Shown here: piece after piece, positions 15,726 to 23,530 of the stretch | How the letters are laid out: each line of letters opens with the position of its first letter | Numbering within the stretch: position 1 is the first letter of the stretch | Source: Streptomyces sp. AC550_RSS872 | GTDB taxonomy: Bacteria > Actinomycetota > Actinomycetes > Streptomycetales > Streptomycetaceae | Assembly (NCBI RefSeq): GCF_019049285.1 | Contig: NZ_JAGMUL010000152.1 | Location: forward strand, 62,001-126,000 | Direction of reading: 5' to 3' | Length of the DNA: 64,000 nucleotides | Notes under the pieces: model-generated | Seen by the model: the letters and a program-made list of their open reading frames with translations, nothing else | The model's database searches: none | Told to the model about the DNA's origin: nothing | Program-made: the position numbers and the translations under genes

Positions 15726-17305
15726 TTGGCGGCCGATGTCCGTACGGCCGGAGCCCTGGTTCGCCCCGACACCGCGCGGTGGCAGGCCGCCGTCGAAGCC
15801 CACGTCCGCGAGATGGGCTTCGACGCCGTGGTGGAGTCGGCGCTCGCCGACCCGGACGACTTCCGCGCCTCCTCCACCGCCTACCGCGCGGCCGGCCACC
15901 GGATCGAGGTCGCCGCCGTGGCCACTTCGGAGGCCTTGAGCCAGCTGGGCATCGTGGACCGCTTCCTCGCCGAGGCCGCCGTCGGCGGCGGCCGGTACGT
16001 GTCCTGGGAGAACCACGACAGCTGCGCGAAGAATCTGCTGAACACCCTGGCCGTCATCGAGGCCGAACAGCTCGCCGACCGCGTCACCGTCGTACGACGC
16101 GACGGCACTCTGGTGCACGCCAACGAACTCAACCCCGACGGCAGTTGGCGGCGCCGGCCCGCTGCCGCGCGGGCGGTGCAGCGAGAGCGGTCACGGCCGT
16201 GGACCGCGCCCGAGACCGCCTCGTTCCGCCGCGCGCTGACCCGCACGGACCGGCGCGTACACGGCGAACTCGTCAGCCAGGACCGGCGCCTGGCCGTGCA
16301 GCGGGACACCGAGCGCGCGGCCGCCTGGTCCGAGCCGGTCCGCCGCATCGCCCAGCCCCGCAGACGTGCGCCCGGCGTCGACTACCACCGGCTCTCACCC
16401 GACGAACACCGCTGGATCTTCGACGAGCTGATCGCCCCGTCGTATCTGAACCGCATCGTTCCCCGGGACGACCCACGCGCCGTGTACGTCATTGGTCAGC
16501 CCGGAGCGGGCAAACTCCTGGCCGCCAGGATGGTCCGCCGCGCCATGCGGCCCGGCACCACCCGCCTGGTCGGCGATGACTTCAAGGCCTCGCACCCCGA
16601 CTACTACCAGCTGCTGCGCGACAATCCCCACAGCGCCGGCGCAGCAATCCGAGCCGACTACAAGGCGTGGTTCGCTCAGGCTGAGCAGTACGTGCGCCTG
16701 CGGCGCGGCGACGTCCTGATCGAGGCCGCCCCCGGCAGCGCGGAGGAGTTCTTCGACAGCGCGCTGCCGTTTGCGACCACCGGCTATCCGGTCGAACTCG
16801 TGGTCCTGGCCGTACGGGAAGCCGACAGCCGGCTCGCCACCGCGCTGCGCTACGCCCGGGCGCTGCGCAGCGCGGCGGCACCGGCCGGTTCACCACCCGC
16901 GCCGGGCACGACACCTGCTACCGGGCGCTCGCCGACGTCGTCGACGTCGCTGAGCGGCACCCGCAGATCGCGACCGTGACCGTGATCCGCCGGGACGGCC
17001 ACGCCCTGGTGCGCCATGAGGCCGGCGGCGCCGGACGAGCGTCGTGGGCACTGACGGCCGAGCGGCTCCGCCCGTACACCGAACAGGAGGCTGCCGCGTT
17101 CCTGCGCCTCCACCAGGCGCTGCGCCGGGCGCTCCCGCAGCACCGGGCCGAGCTGGACGAGATCGCCGCTCTCGCCCGGCCCCTGATGCCGCCTCGGGTA
17201 CAGCCGGCCCGCATCGACCGGCCGCACCCGTCCGTCTGGCCCCTGCCCATCCCACGACGAGCCCCGGGCTACGACTCGTTGAGCTCCCTCAGCCGCGCCG
17301 CATAG
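15726..17305 (+). pseudogene. Tandem zeta-toxin gene, beheaded and frameshifted
   Basis: Residues from VRTAGALVRPD onward match the rear half of a zeta-toxin kinase domain; its P-loop half is missing at the island border, and the only start is a TTG without ribosome site. The frame continues into a second zeta domain, with LSPDEHRWIFDELIAP, GQPGAGKL (Leu replaces the Walker A Thr/Ser) and DDFKASHPDYYQLLRDNP. Around 16870-16885 the frame breaks: GGTGRFTTRAGHDTCYR continues one base out of phase and ends at 17305. Zeta toxins phosphorylate UDP-GlcNAc; with no first P-loop, an altered second P-loop and a frameshift this gene is almost surely inactive. No epsilon-like antitoxin was recognised. 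Confidence 0.8.
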
Positions 17306-17547
17306 ACGGCGGCGATCTGCTCGGCTTCTTCGGGGTCGGCGGTCGCCAGCTGCGCCTGGTCGGCGAGCGCGGTCTGGCGGCTGGCCTTCAGCTCCTCGAT
17401 CCGCTCCTCGTCGGGCGCGGGTGCGCGGCGCTCGGCGATGATCTGGGTGTTGTACCAGTTCACCACTTCCTGGACGGCGTCCTGGGCCGCTTGTTCATCG
17501 CCGCCTTCCAGGCCGGAGAAGTCGGGCTCGTCTGGTGTGCCGGTCAT
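17269..17547 (-). CDS. Small acidic helical hypothetical protein
   Basis: A 92-residue protein, strongly acidic and apparently all-helical with coiled-coil character (QAAQDAVQEVVNWYNTQIIAERR, then EERIEELKASRQTALADQ). The ATG at 17547 was preferred over a longer frame reaching 17655. It is convergent with the zeta relic and overlaps its end by 37 nt. Its size and charge would suit an antitoxin, but its orientation is opposite to the toxin, so this is only a possibility. No family recognised. Confidence 0.6.
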   Translation of the reverse strand: MTGTPDEPDFSGLEGGDEQAAQDAVQEVVNWYNTQIIAERRAPAPDEERIEELKASRQTALADQAQLATADPEEAEQIAAVYAARLRELNES

Positions 17548-17651
17548 GGCAACCCCTCGGTATTTGATCTTGATTGGGAGTTGCCATTTTCCCCCGGCTC
17601 GCCCGACCAGCCCGGTGCTGTGACGGCCCCTCTCGGTCTCCGTAGAGCCGT

Positions 17652-18101
17652 TCACCCGCTCGGTGCGGGAGGCTCGCCGCCTTCCTGCCGCAGTGCGGCA
17701 GGTTCCAGGAACTCGCAGGCGGTGTCACAGAGCCTGAGCCATCGGAGGCTTGAGCCAGGTGTCAGGCCGGTGGACAGCAGTCGCAGTTGGTTCATCCGTG
17801 CCTTCACCGGGTCCGGTAGGGATGCTGGCAGGGCGGTGAACATCTGTGCATCCTGCTGCCGCCGCAGAACGGCAGCCGCGGCCGGGCACCAGGTTCCGGG
17901 CGAGCTGGCGGCCGGCTCAGCGGCAGTGGCGATCAGTGCCGCGAGGACGACGCTCTCCACTTGGGCGAGAAACGCGTCCTGATCGACGTCCCAGGCATGC
18001 AGGCGCTGGCCGAGCCGACGGGTGAAGACGGAGTCGGTCGGGCGATCCTGTATCAACTCGCCGGCGAGTCGGTCTGCTGCGGTGATCGGATCAGCCGTCA
18101 T
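17652..18101 (-). CDS. Hypothetical protein
   Basis: A 149-residue soluble protein beginning MTADPITAADRLAGELIQDRP, with a central Ala-rich helical segment and a C-terminal region containing LRWLRLCDTACEFLEPAALRQ. The ATG at 18101 is preceded by AGAGGAC; an upstream in-frame start at 18137 lacks a ribosome site. It may be cotranscribed with the acidic gene 104 nt downstream. I do not recognise the family. Confidence 0.6.
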   Translation of the reverse strand: MTADPITAADRLAGELIQDRPTDSVFTRRLGQRLHAWDVDQDAFLAQVESVVLAALIATAAEPAASSPGTWCPAAAAVLRRQQDAQMFTALPASLPDPVKARMNQLRLLSTGLTPGSSLRWLRLCDTACEFLEPAALRQEGGEPPAPSG

Positions 18102-18169
18102 CGGGGTCCTCTCCCGTGGCTGGTGCGGGCAGGCCATCCATCATTCTGCCCGCACCAAAGGTGCTTCTG

Positions 18170-18703
18170 TCAGAGGCACTTCACGTGGAGTGTCCTGCTG
18201 GTCGAGGTGTTGCTGTCGGTGCCTTCATGGACGATCGTCGCGAGCGTCTTCGTGCGATAGATGTACGTGGTCGAAGTTGAGTCACAGCTCAGCGTTGCCT
18301 TGGTCGACCGTGCTGGCGGCGGGCACTTGTGCTGCCGGGAGCTCGCGGCAGCAGTCGTCCACTGGTCCGGCCCTGGGAGGTAGAGCTCCAGGTCGACCTC
18401 ACTTGCGCAAGCGTCCGGAGCATTCGGAACGCAGCCGCTGATTCCGCCCGTGGCGGTGATTTTGCCGCCGCTGTAGTTGGGCTTGTTCGCGAACAGCGCG
18501 CACGTGATGACGTGTTTGGGCGAGCGGACGTCTTTCACTGACAGGGTCGCTTCGGGTTTGACCTTCGATGCTCCCGGCGGCGCAGGATCTGCCGATGCGG
18601 TGCTCCCCGCGAAGGCGGCGGTGGCGGCGAGCGCGGCAACGAGCGAATATCGGGTTACGAGTCTTCTCCCGGACGGGGTTCTCCGGGGGCTGGGTAACGG
18701 CAC
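18170..18703 (-). CDS. Secreted hypothetical protein
   Basis: A 177-residue protein with an Arg-containing N-terminus, a hydrophobic core (YSLVAALAATAAFAG) and an ASA-DP signal-peptidase site, so it is probably secreted. The mature part has six Cys residues spread along the chain, consistent with disulfides outside the cell. The GTG at 18703 was chosen because AAGGGAG lies 5 nt upstream. It is divergent from the STAND NTPase gene, sharing a 220-bp upstream region. No family recognised. Confidence 0.65.
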   Translation of the reverse strand: MPLPSPRRTPSGRRLVTRYSLVAALAATAAFAGSTASADPAPPGASKVKPEATLSVKDVRSPKHVITCALFANKPNYSGGKITATGGISGCVPNAPDACASEVDLELYLPGPDQWTTAAASSRQHKCPPPARSTKATLSCDSTSTTYIYRTKTLATIVHEGTDSNTSTSRTLHVKCL

Positions 18704-18923
18704 AGAGTCTCCCTTGGCATACCGAATTGCTGTCGTCACCTGGTGAGCAACAACGACGGATCCTGGACTGTACATGCCACATGGGACGGAAGATTTCGTT
18801 CGGCTCCATGTGTCCAGATAGTGCATAACTGCTGCGCAACGTGGCCGCCGCAGCGGCAGCAGGGACTCCTCAAACCCCTTCATACGGGCATAGGTTGACC
18901 CTGCTGGTGATCATCTTTCGGGG

Positions 18924-21605
18924 GTGGACGTGACAGGCCGGGATCTCAGGGCCCTGTTCAGTACGAACGACCGCAGCGTGCAGGCCGCGGAGGCCTTCAC
19001 GAACCGCGCCTCGCAGTGGGAGACGGTCGCGGCCGCGCTCACCGAGCACCTCCAGCACATCGCCTCCCCCGGCTTCGACGCCGAGGACCTCGAGGCTCCC
19101 CGCAACCACATCCTCGTCTTCCACGGAGTGGGCGGCATCGGCAAGACGACCCTGTCCAGGATGCTGGAGGCGGCGCTCACCGACGCCGGACGGCGTCCCT
19201 CTCAGTGGGGTGAGCCGGGATGGCCGGCCGACCGGATCCTGCCCGTACGCATCGACCTCGCCCGCTCCGCCGGCACCGACTTCGAGCAGATCGTGCTGAC
19301 CATCCGGGCCGCCCTCACCCGGATCGGCCGCCCGCTTCCCGCATTCGACCTGGCGCTGCGCCGCTACTGGGAGGCCAACCACCCCGGCGAACCGCTGGAG
19401 GAGTACCTGCGCCGCGCAGGTCTCGGCTCCCGGTTCGGGCAGGCACTGCCGCAGCAGATGCAGTCCGCGCTCGCCGACGTCGCCCAGGCGCTCCTGCTGC
19501 CCGGCACCATCGGCTCGGCCGTCGGCGCCCTCACCGGCGCCCTGGTCGGCGCGCTGCGCGAACGCCGCCAGACCGTACGGTCGCTGGCCGGGTGCGATCG
19601 GCTGGCGGACTTGCTGGAGGCCGAACCCGACCTGGACGCCTTGTCCTTCTACCCCCACCTGCTGGCGTGGGAGCTCGCCCAACTCCCCGACGGAAAGCGG
19701 GTCGTGCCGGTCGTCCTGCTCGACACGTTCGAGGACATCGGCGACCGCACCCGCCGCGACCTGGAGCGCCTGATCCAGCGCACGGTGTGGCTGCTGCCCA
19801 ACGCCTTCTGGATCATCACCGGCCGCTCACGCCTACAGTGGGCCGACCCCGCCCTGCAGGGCCAGCTCGACTACACCGGCCCCGCCGCCTGGCCCGGCCT
19901 CGCCCACACCGCCGCGCCAGCCACCCGCACCCCCGCCCGGGCCGGCGTACGGCAGGTGCCGATCGGCGACTTCTCCCCCGAGGACTGCGACGACTACCTC
20001 GCCCGCCGCCTCACCCGTAACAGCCAGCCCCTCATTATTGAGCCCATCCGGCAAGTCATCACCGCCCGCTCGCACGGCCTGCCGCTGTATCTGGACCTGT
20101 CGGTCATGCGTTTTTTGGAGATCCGACGGACAGGCCGGCCCCTTGTCCCGGCCGACTTCGACCACGATTTCCCGGCCCTGATTTCCCGCACCCTGTCCGA
20201 CCTCACGCCCGAGGAACGGCACGTCCTGCGATCGGTCAGCCTCCTTGACGCCTTCGACCTGGACCTCGCGACCCGGGCCGCGGGCATGACCCAGCAGGCG
20301 CCCGCTCTTCGTCTGGTGGAGCGGCCCTTCGTCCGGGAGAACCCCTTCAGCCTCTGGCGCTATCACCTCCACGACCTGATCCGCTCCACCATCCGCGGCG
20401 CGGACGACGCGACGGACGACCGCTGGTCACCCCAGGACTGGGCTCAGGCCGCCCAGCGGGCCTTCGCTGCACTCGGAGAACAGTGGGCCCAAGGCACCGG
20501 ACCCGGTCGGCTGCTTCTGGTCGGCTGCCTGCGCCAGGGCCTGGCCATTGCCCGAGATTTCCGTCTCGACCTCGACTGGCTTGCCGATGCAACCTGGGCC
20601 TACATCAGCGACTCTGTCTGGGAGCCGCTCGCCCCACCCGCCCGGCAAGGGACAGACGGAGCCTCTCTGCAAACACCCTCCGACGCCCTGGTCGAAACCC
20701 TCAGCTCACTGGCCCGCCGCCAGCACGAGCACCGCCAGCACACCGTCGACCGGCTCACCGCCGTCATCACCGCCCGCCTGCTCCCCGCCGACCTTCACGA
20801 CATGGCCGTCTACTACCTGGCCAAGGCTCACCGCGACCTCGGACACAACGACGCCTCCCGCCAAGGCATGCAGCAAGTCATCGACGGCGGCGGCCGCCTC
20901 GGCCCCGCTGCACGGCGCGGCCTCGCCCACCTGGCCCGCCTCGCCGGCGACTTCCCCACCGCCCTCGAAGTCGCCGAGACGCTCGGGTGGGAGGGCCGGC
21001 GCCACCGGGTCTTCGCTGAAGTGTGGTGGGTACAGGGCGACATGGTGCAGGCAGCAGCCGCCTACCAGCTGGGCCGTATCGAAGCGGAACAGCACTCGGT
21101 AGCGGGAGAGGCCGCCACCGCTCAGGCGATGCGCGCCCTCGCCCTCGCGTTCACCAATCCGGACCAGGCCGACAACGAACTCCAGCTCGCAGAACAACTC
21201 CTGGCCGGAGTCAACATCCGTGCCTCCCGTATCAACGCCCAGATCGCCGCCCTCGTACGGGACGCCGGCCAGAGCGGTGACTGGGTAGACCGCGCCGCAC
21301 TCCTGCGCTCCGAAATCAGCATCGCTGGACTCGCTTCCGTGGAAACCACTCTCGATCTGGCCGTGTGCTTCCACCACGCCGTACGAGGCTCCCACGACGA
21401 ACTAGAGGTGGGCATTGCCCGACTGCGCCGTCTCACCCAATCCGGCAATTACGCCTACTACACCGACATCGCCCACTTCATGGCCGACTTCCCACTACCT
21501 GCCGACCATGCCCCGCCGCAATGGCTGGACAGCGAACAGGCCACCCGCGCGCGGTGGCGCGGACTCGTCACCGCCCGGCGCGAGTACCTACGCGCGACCC
21601 GGTGA
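18924..21605 (+). CDS. Large STAND-class NTPase with C-terminal helical repeats
   Basis: An 893-residue signal-transduction ATPase. A short N-terminal segment (LFSTNDRSVQAAEAFTNR) precedes Walker A (GVGGIGKTT, about residues 68-76), a Walker B-like VVPVVLLDTFED near residue 270 and an arginine sensor region (WIITGRSRLQW). A winged-helix-like region follows (about 430-520), then TPR-like helical repeats to the end. STAND proteins sense a ligand through the repeats and oligomerise on ATP binding; relatives act in regulation, phage defence or programmed death. No effector domain is fused at the N-terminus. Start GTG 18924 is uncertain; GTG 18930 is possible. Confidence 0.8.
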   Translation: MDVTGRDLRALFSTNDRSVQAAEAFTNRASQWETVAAALTEHLQHIASPGFDAEDLEAPRNHILVFHGVGGIGKTTLSRMLEAALTDAGRRPSQWGEPGWPADRILPVRIDLARSAGTDFEQIVLTIRAALTRIGRPLPAFDLALRRYWEANHPGEPLEEYLRRAGLGSRFGQALPQQMQSALADVAQALLLPGTIGSAVGALTGALVGALRERRQTVRSLAGCDRLADLLEAEPDLDALSFYPHLLAWELAQLPDGKRVVPVVLLDTFEDIGDRTRRDLERLIQRTVWLLPNAFWIITGRSRLQWADPALQGQLDYTGPAAWPGLAHTAAPATRTPARAGVRQVPIGDFSPEDCDDYLARRLTRNSQPLIIEPIRQVITARSHGLPLYLDLSVMRFLEIRRTGRPLVPADFDHDFPALISRTLSDLTPEERHVLRSVSLLDAFDLDLATRAAGMTQQAPALRLVERPFVRENPFSLWRYHLHDLIRSTIRGADDATDDRWSPQDWAQAAQRAFAALGEQWAQGTGPGRLLLVGCLRQGLAIARDFRLDLDWLADATWAYISDSVWEPLAPPARQGTDGASLQTPSDALVETLSSLARRQHEHRQHTVDRLTAVITARLLPADLHDMAVYYLAKAHRDLGHNDASRQGMQQVIDGGGRLGPAARRGLAHLARLAGDFPTALEVAETLGWEGRRHRVFAEVWWVQGDMVQAAAAYQLGRIEAEQHSVAGEAATAQAMRALALAFTNPDQADNELQLAEQLLAGVNIRASRINAQIAALVRDAGQSGDWVDRAALLRSEISIAGLASVETTLDLAVCFHHAVRGSHDELEVGIARLRRLTQSGNYAYYTDIAHFMADFPLPADHAPPQWLDSEQATRARWRGLVTARREYLRATR

Positions 21606-21655
21606 AGCAACGCGGCCCCACCGGATCAGGGGGGCGCATTCCTCTGCTGGCCTGG

Positions 21656-22036
21656 TCAGGGGGTGAGGTCCAGCACGCGGACCGGCTCTCCTGCCCACCG
21701 GTGCGGCGCGGTGGTGGCGATGATCGCGCCGTCGGGACGGTCCGGGGTGGGCTGCGCCGTGTAGTGGCTGTGCGCCGCCGCCCACGTGTTCTGCCGCGCG
21801 ATAACGAGGGCGGCGGCCAGGTCCAGATCGAGGACGGTGATGCCGGGAAGGGATGCCAGGTGCTCGGCTGTGCCGGGCCGGGCGCGATCGGCTTCTACTA
21901 ACGCGCATGCCGGGGCGTACAGGAACCAGCCCGGTTCGGCGTGGGCACGGTGGATCAGACGGGAAGCGAGGACGTTACCCTGGCCGGCTGCGGCCATCGC
22001 GGTGTCGTCCAGGACGATGTGCACAGCATCGCTCAC
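21656..22036 (-). CDS. PIN-domain (VapC-like) toxin
   Basis: A 126-residue PIN-domain RNase-type protein. The acidic positions of the family are visible: Asp in HIVLDDTAM, Glu in CALVEADRA, and a late Asp in RPDGAIIATTA. The fold length is normal. GTG 22036 overlaps the stop of the upstream antitoxin frame (GTGA, 22033-22036), the usual toxin-antitoxin arrangement. That antitoxin lacks its N-terminus, so either the toxin is silent or poorly expressed, or a remote antitoxin compensates. The longer open frame reaching 22456 is a chimera with the sigma-factor half. Confidence 0.78.
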   Translation of the reverse strand: MSDAVHIVLDDTAMAAAGQGNVLASRLIHRAHAEPGWFLYAPACALVEADRARPGTAEHLASLPGITVLDLDLAAALVIARQNTWAAAHSHYTAQPTPDRPDGAIIATTAPHRWAGEPVRVLDLTP

Positions 22037-22156
22037 CGGCTCGTCACCTGGGCCAGACGCCGGTCCAGCTCGCTGTCCAGGTCGTGTTCCTCGGCGGCGG
22101 TCGGCGCGTAGCCGTTCCACTCCTTGAGCGCGGCCCGGGCCTTCTCCGCTCGTTCG
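22033..22156 (-). pseudogene. N-terminally truncated antitoxin of the PIN toxin
   Basis: The frame reads AERAEKARAALKEWNGYAPT, then AAEEHDLDSELDRRLAQVTSR and stop, which looks like the toxin-binding C-terminal half of a VapB/CopG-type antitoxin. It begins exactly where sigma-factor homology ends, and no start codon with a ribosome site is available, so the DNA-binding N-terminal half has been lost. About 40 codons remain. Confidence 0.7.
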
Positions 22157-22456
22157 GCGGCGTTTCCAGGCGGACTGGACAAGGTTGAGGGCCAGCCGGA
22201 CGGTTGTCGTCCTGAGCAGCGCCGATGGGTTCAGGACGACCGTGCGGTCCGTTCGCTGCCACCGGAGCCAGGCCTTCTGGAGGACGTCCTCCGCCTCCCC
22301 GGCGTCTCCGACGATCCGACTGGCGATCTTGAGCAGTCCGGGCCTGGCCTGGACGAACAGCACCGTCGCCTCGTCAGGTACTCCCATGGCCGGAGCTGCG
22401 GCCGTCGAGACCGCCGGGTCCGGTTCCTGCACGGCTTCGACCAGATACGCGTTCAC
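22157..22456 (-). pseudogene. 5' half of the split SigJ-type sigma-factor gene
   Basis: It begins at a GTG with GGAGGA just upstream and encodes about 100 residues covering all of sigma region 2 (LLKIASRIVGDAGEAEDVLQ, then KAWLRWQRTD). It ends with LALNLVQSAWKRR, after which other SigJ proteins continue RES(Y/C)xGPWLPEP. That continuation is found at 15666 on the same strand. Here the frame instead runs through the truncated antitoxin (out of its frame) into the PIN toxin (in frame), making a chimeric 266-codon ORF. Confidence 0.87.
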
Positions 22457-22600
22457 GACCGGCTCCTCCGCTCGGTGGGTCGGCGGCCTGAAAGGCGGCC
22501 CGGACCAACATCACGCCGTGAGGCGGGCGACCGCGCCCTTGGGATGCCGTAGGCGACCCCGTGGTCCGCGTGGCCGGCGCGTGGCCGGCCGCCGCTGCCG

Positions 22601-22627
22601 CGTCACAAGGTCTGCACCTGTCCGGTC
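22601..22627 (+). promoter_or_regulatory. ECF41-type promoter P5 (CGTCACA-N16-GGTC)
   Basis: CGTCACA at 22601-22607 and GGTC at 22624-22627 lie 27 nt before the ATG at 22655. It differs from the other elements only in the first base of the -35 and has the same 16-nt spacer. Confidence 0.55.
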
Positions 22628-22654
22628 TCCCTGGTAGGAGAAGGAGGGTGCGGT

Positions 22655-23530
22655 ATGGCCGGTGCGGACGACGCGGTGCCCATCACGGAGCTGCTCGATG
22701 AACGGCGGCATCTGCTGGATGTCGCGTACTGGATGCTGGGCAGCGGCCGTGAGGCCGAGGGCGTCGTGGACGCGACCTATCGACGGTGGTTCGAGCTGCC
22801 GGAGGCAGAGCGGGCCCGGATCACGGCGCCGCGGTCCTGGCTGGCGAAGGTCGCCGGGGGCATCTCTCTGTCCCGGCTCGCTCTGCCGGGCCGGGCCCGG
22901 GCACGGGCCGCGCAGGCGGGGACCGGCGGCGCGGTGCGGCAGGGCATGCCGGCGGAGGAGATCAGCGCGGTTCTGCTGGACGCGCTGGTCTCCCTGTACC
23001 CGGCCGAGCGGGCGGCGTTCGTCCTCAACGACGTGTTCGGGATGTCGCCGAACGCGATCGCCGGCATCGTCAGTCGGACCGAGCCGCAGTGCGTCGAGCC
23101 GGCCGACCGGGCCCGCCGCAGTCTGCGGGCACGGCGCGCGCGGCCGACGCCGACCGAGCGGCACGACGAGGTGGCCCGCGCGGTGCGTCGGGCCTGTGTG
23201 TCGGAGGACGAGGCGCTGCTGGCGTCCCTTCTGGCAGCCGACGCGACGGCGTTCTTCGACGGTGGCGGCAAGGTGCGCACGCCGGTCAGGCCGGTGCACG
23301 GCAACAGCCAGGTGGCCCGAAGCCTGCTGACCCTGCTGGCCCGGCATCCACGGACCACCCTGTACACCCATCCGGTCAACGGCCGGACCGGCCTCGTGGT
23401 GCGCTACGGCAGTCAGGTGGCCGCGGTCATCAGCCTCGACGTCGCCGGCCCGCACGTCGTACAGGTCTGGGTCACCCTCAACCCCGACAAGCTAGGCACC
23501 TGGAACCGCCCCGGCACCGCTCAGCCCTGA
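22655..23530 (+). CDS. Divergent SigJ-like sigma factor
   Basis: A 291-residue protein with the domain order of SigJ proteins but diverged sequence. A region-2-like part (LLDVAYWMLGSGREAEGVVDATYRRW) lacks the conserved acidic ED(V/I)VQ core, the linker lacks GPWLPEP, region 4 is recognisable (LYPAERAAFVLNDVFGMSPNAIA), and a SnoaL-like C-terminal domain ends LNPDKLGTW. ATG 22655 follows an unusually strong GGAGAAGGAGGG. It may be a degenerate or specialised sigma-like regulator. It overlaps the convergent gene by 10 nt and carries promoter P5. Confidence 0.8.
   Translation: MAGADDAVPITELLDERRHLLDVAYWMLGSGREAEGVVDATYRRWFELPEAERARITAPRSWLAKVAGGISLSRLALPGRARARAAQAGTGGAVRQGMPAEEISAVLLDALVSLYPAERAAFVLNDVFGMSPNAIAGIVSRTEPQCVEPADRARRSLRARRARPTPTERHDEVARAVRRACVSEDEALLASLLAADATAFFDGGGKVRTPVRPVHGNSQVARSLLTLLARHPRTTLYTHPVNGRTGLVVRYGSQVAAVISLDVAGPHVVQVWVTLNPDKLGTWNRPGTAQP

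Larger units (their letters stand above)
15667..22156. mobile_element. 6.5-kb inserted island interrupting a sigma-factor gene
   Basis: The borders are defined by the two halves of one SigJ-type gene. The insert carries toxin-type genes broken at both ends (tandem zeta toxin on the left, PIN antitoxin on the right), two hypothetical genes, a secreted protein and a STAND NTPase. No integrase, transposase, terminal inverted repeat or clear target duplication is visible; only a TTC-level microhomology is shared by the junctions. Truncated genes at both edges suggest capture of a random fragment by illegitimate recombination, or a larger element since eroded. Confidence 0.75.

Noticed and set aside
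17723..17729. TGTCACA inside the gene at 17652-18101
   Set aside because: It lies within a coding region on the opposite strand and has no GTC at the required 16-nt spacing.
15667..22156. Interpretation of the island as an integrative element with att sites
   Set aside because: No integrase, tRNA target or direct repeat longer than a few bases was found at the borders; microhomology only.
21656..22456. Annotation of the whole 266-codon frame as a sigma factor
   Set aside because: Only the first ~100 codons are sigma-like; the rest is antitoxin DNA out of frame and then the PIN toxin.
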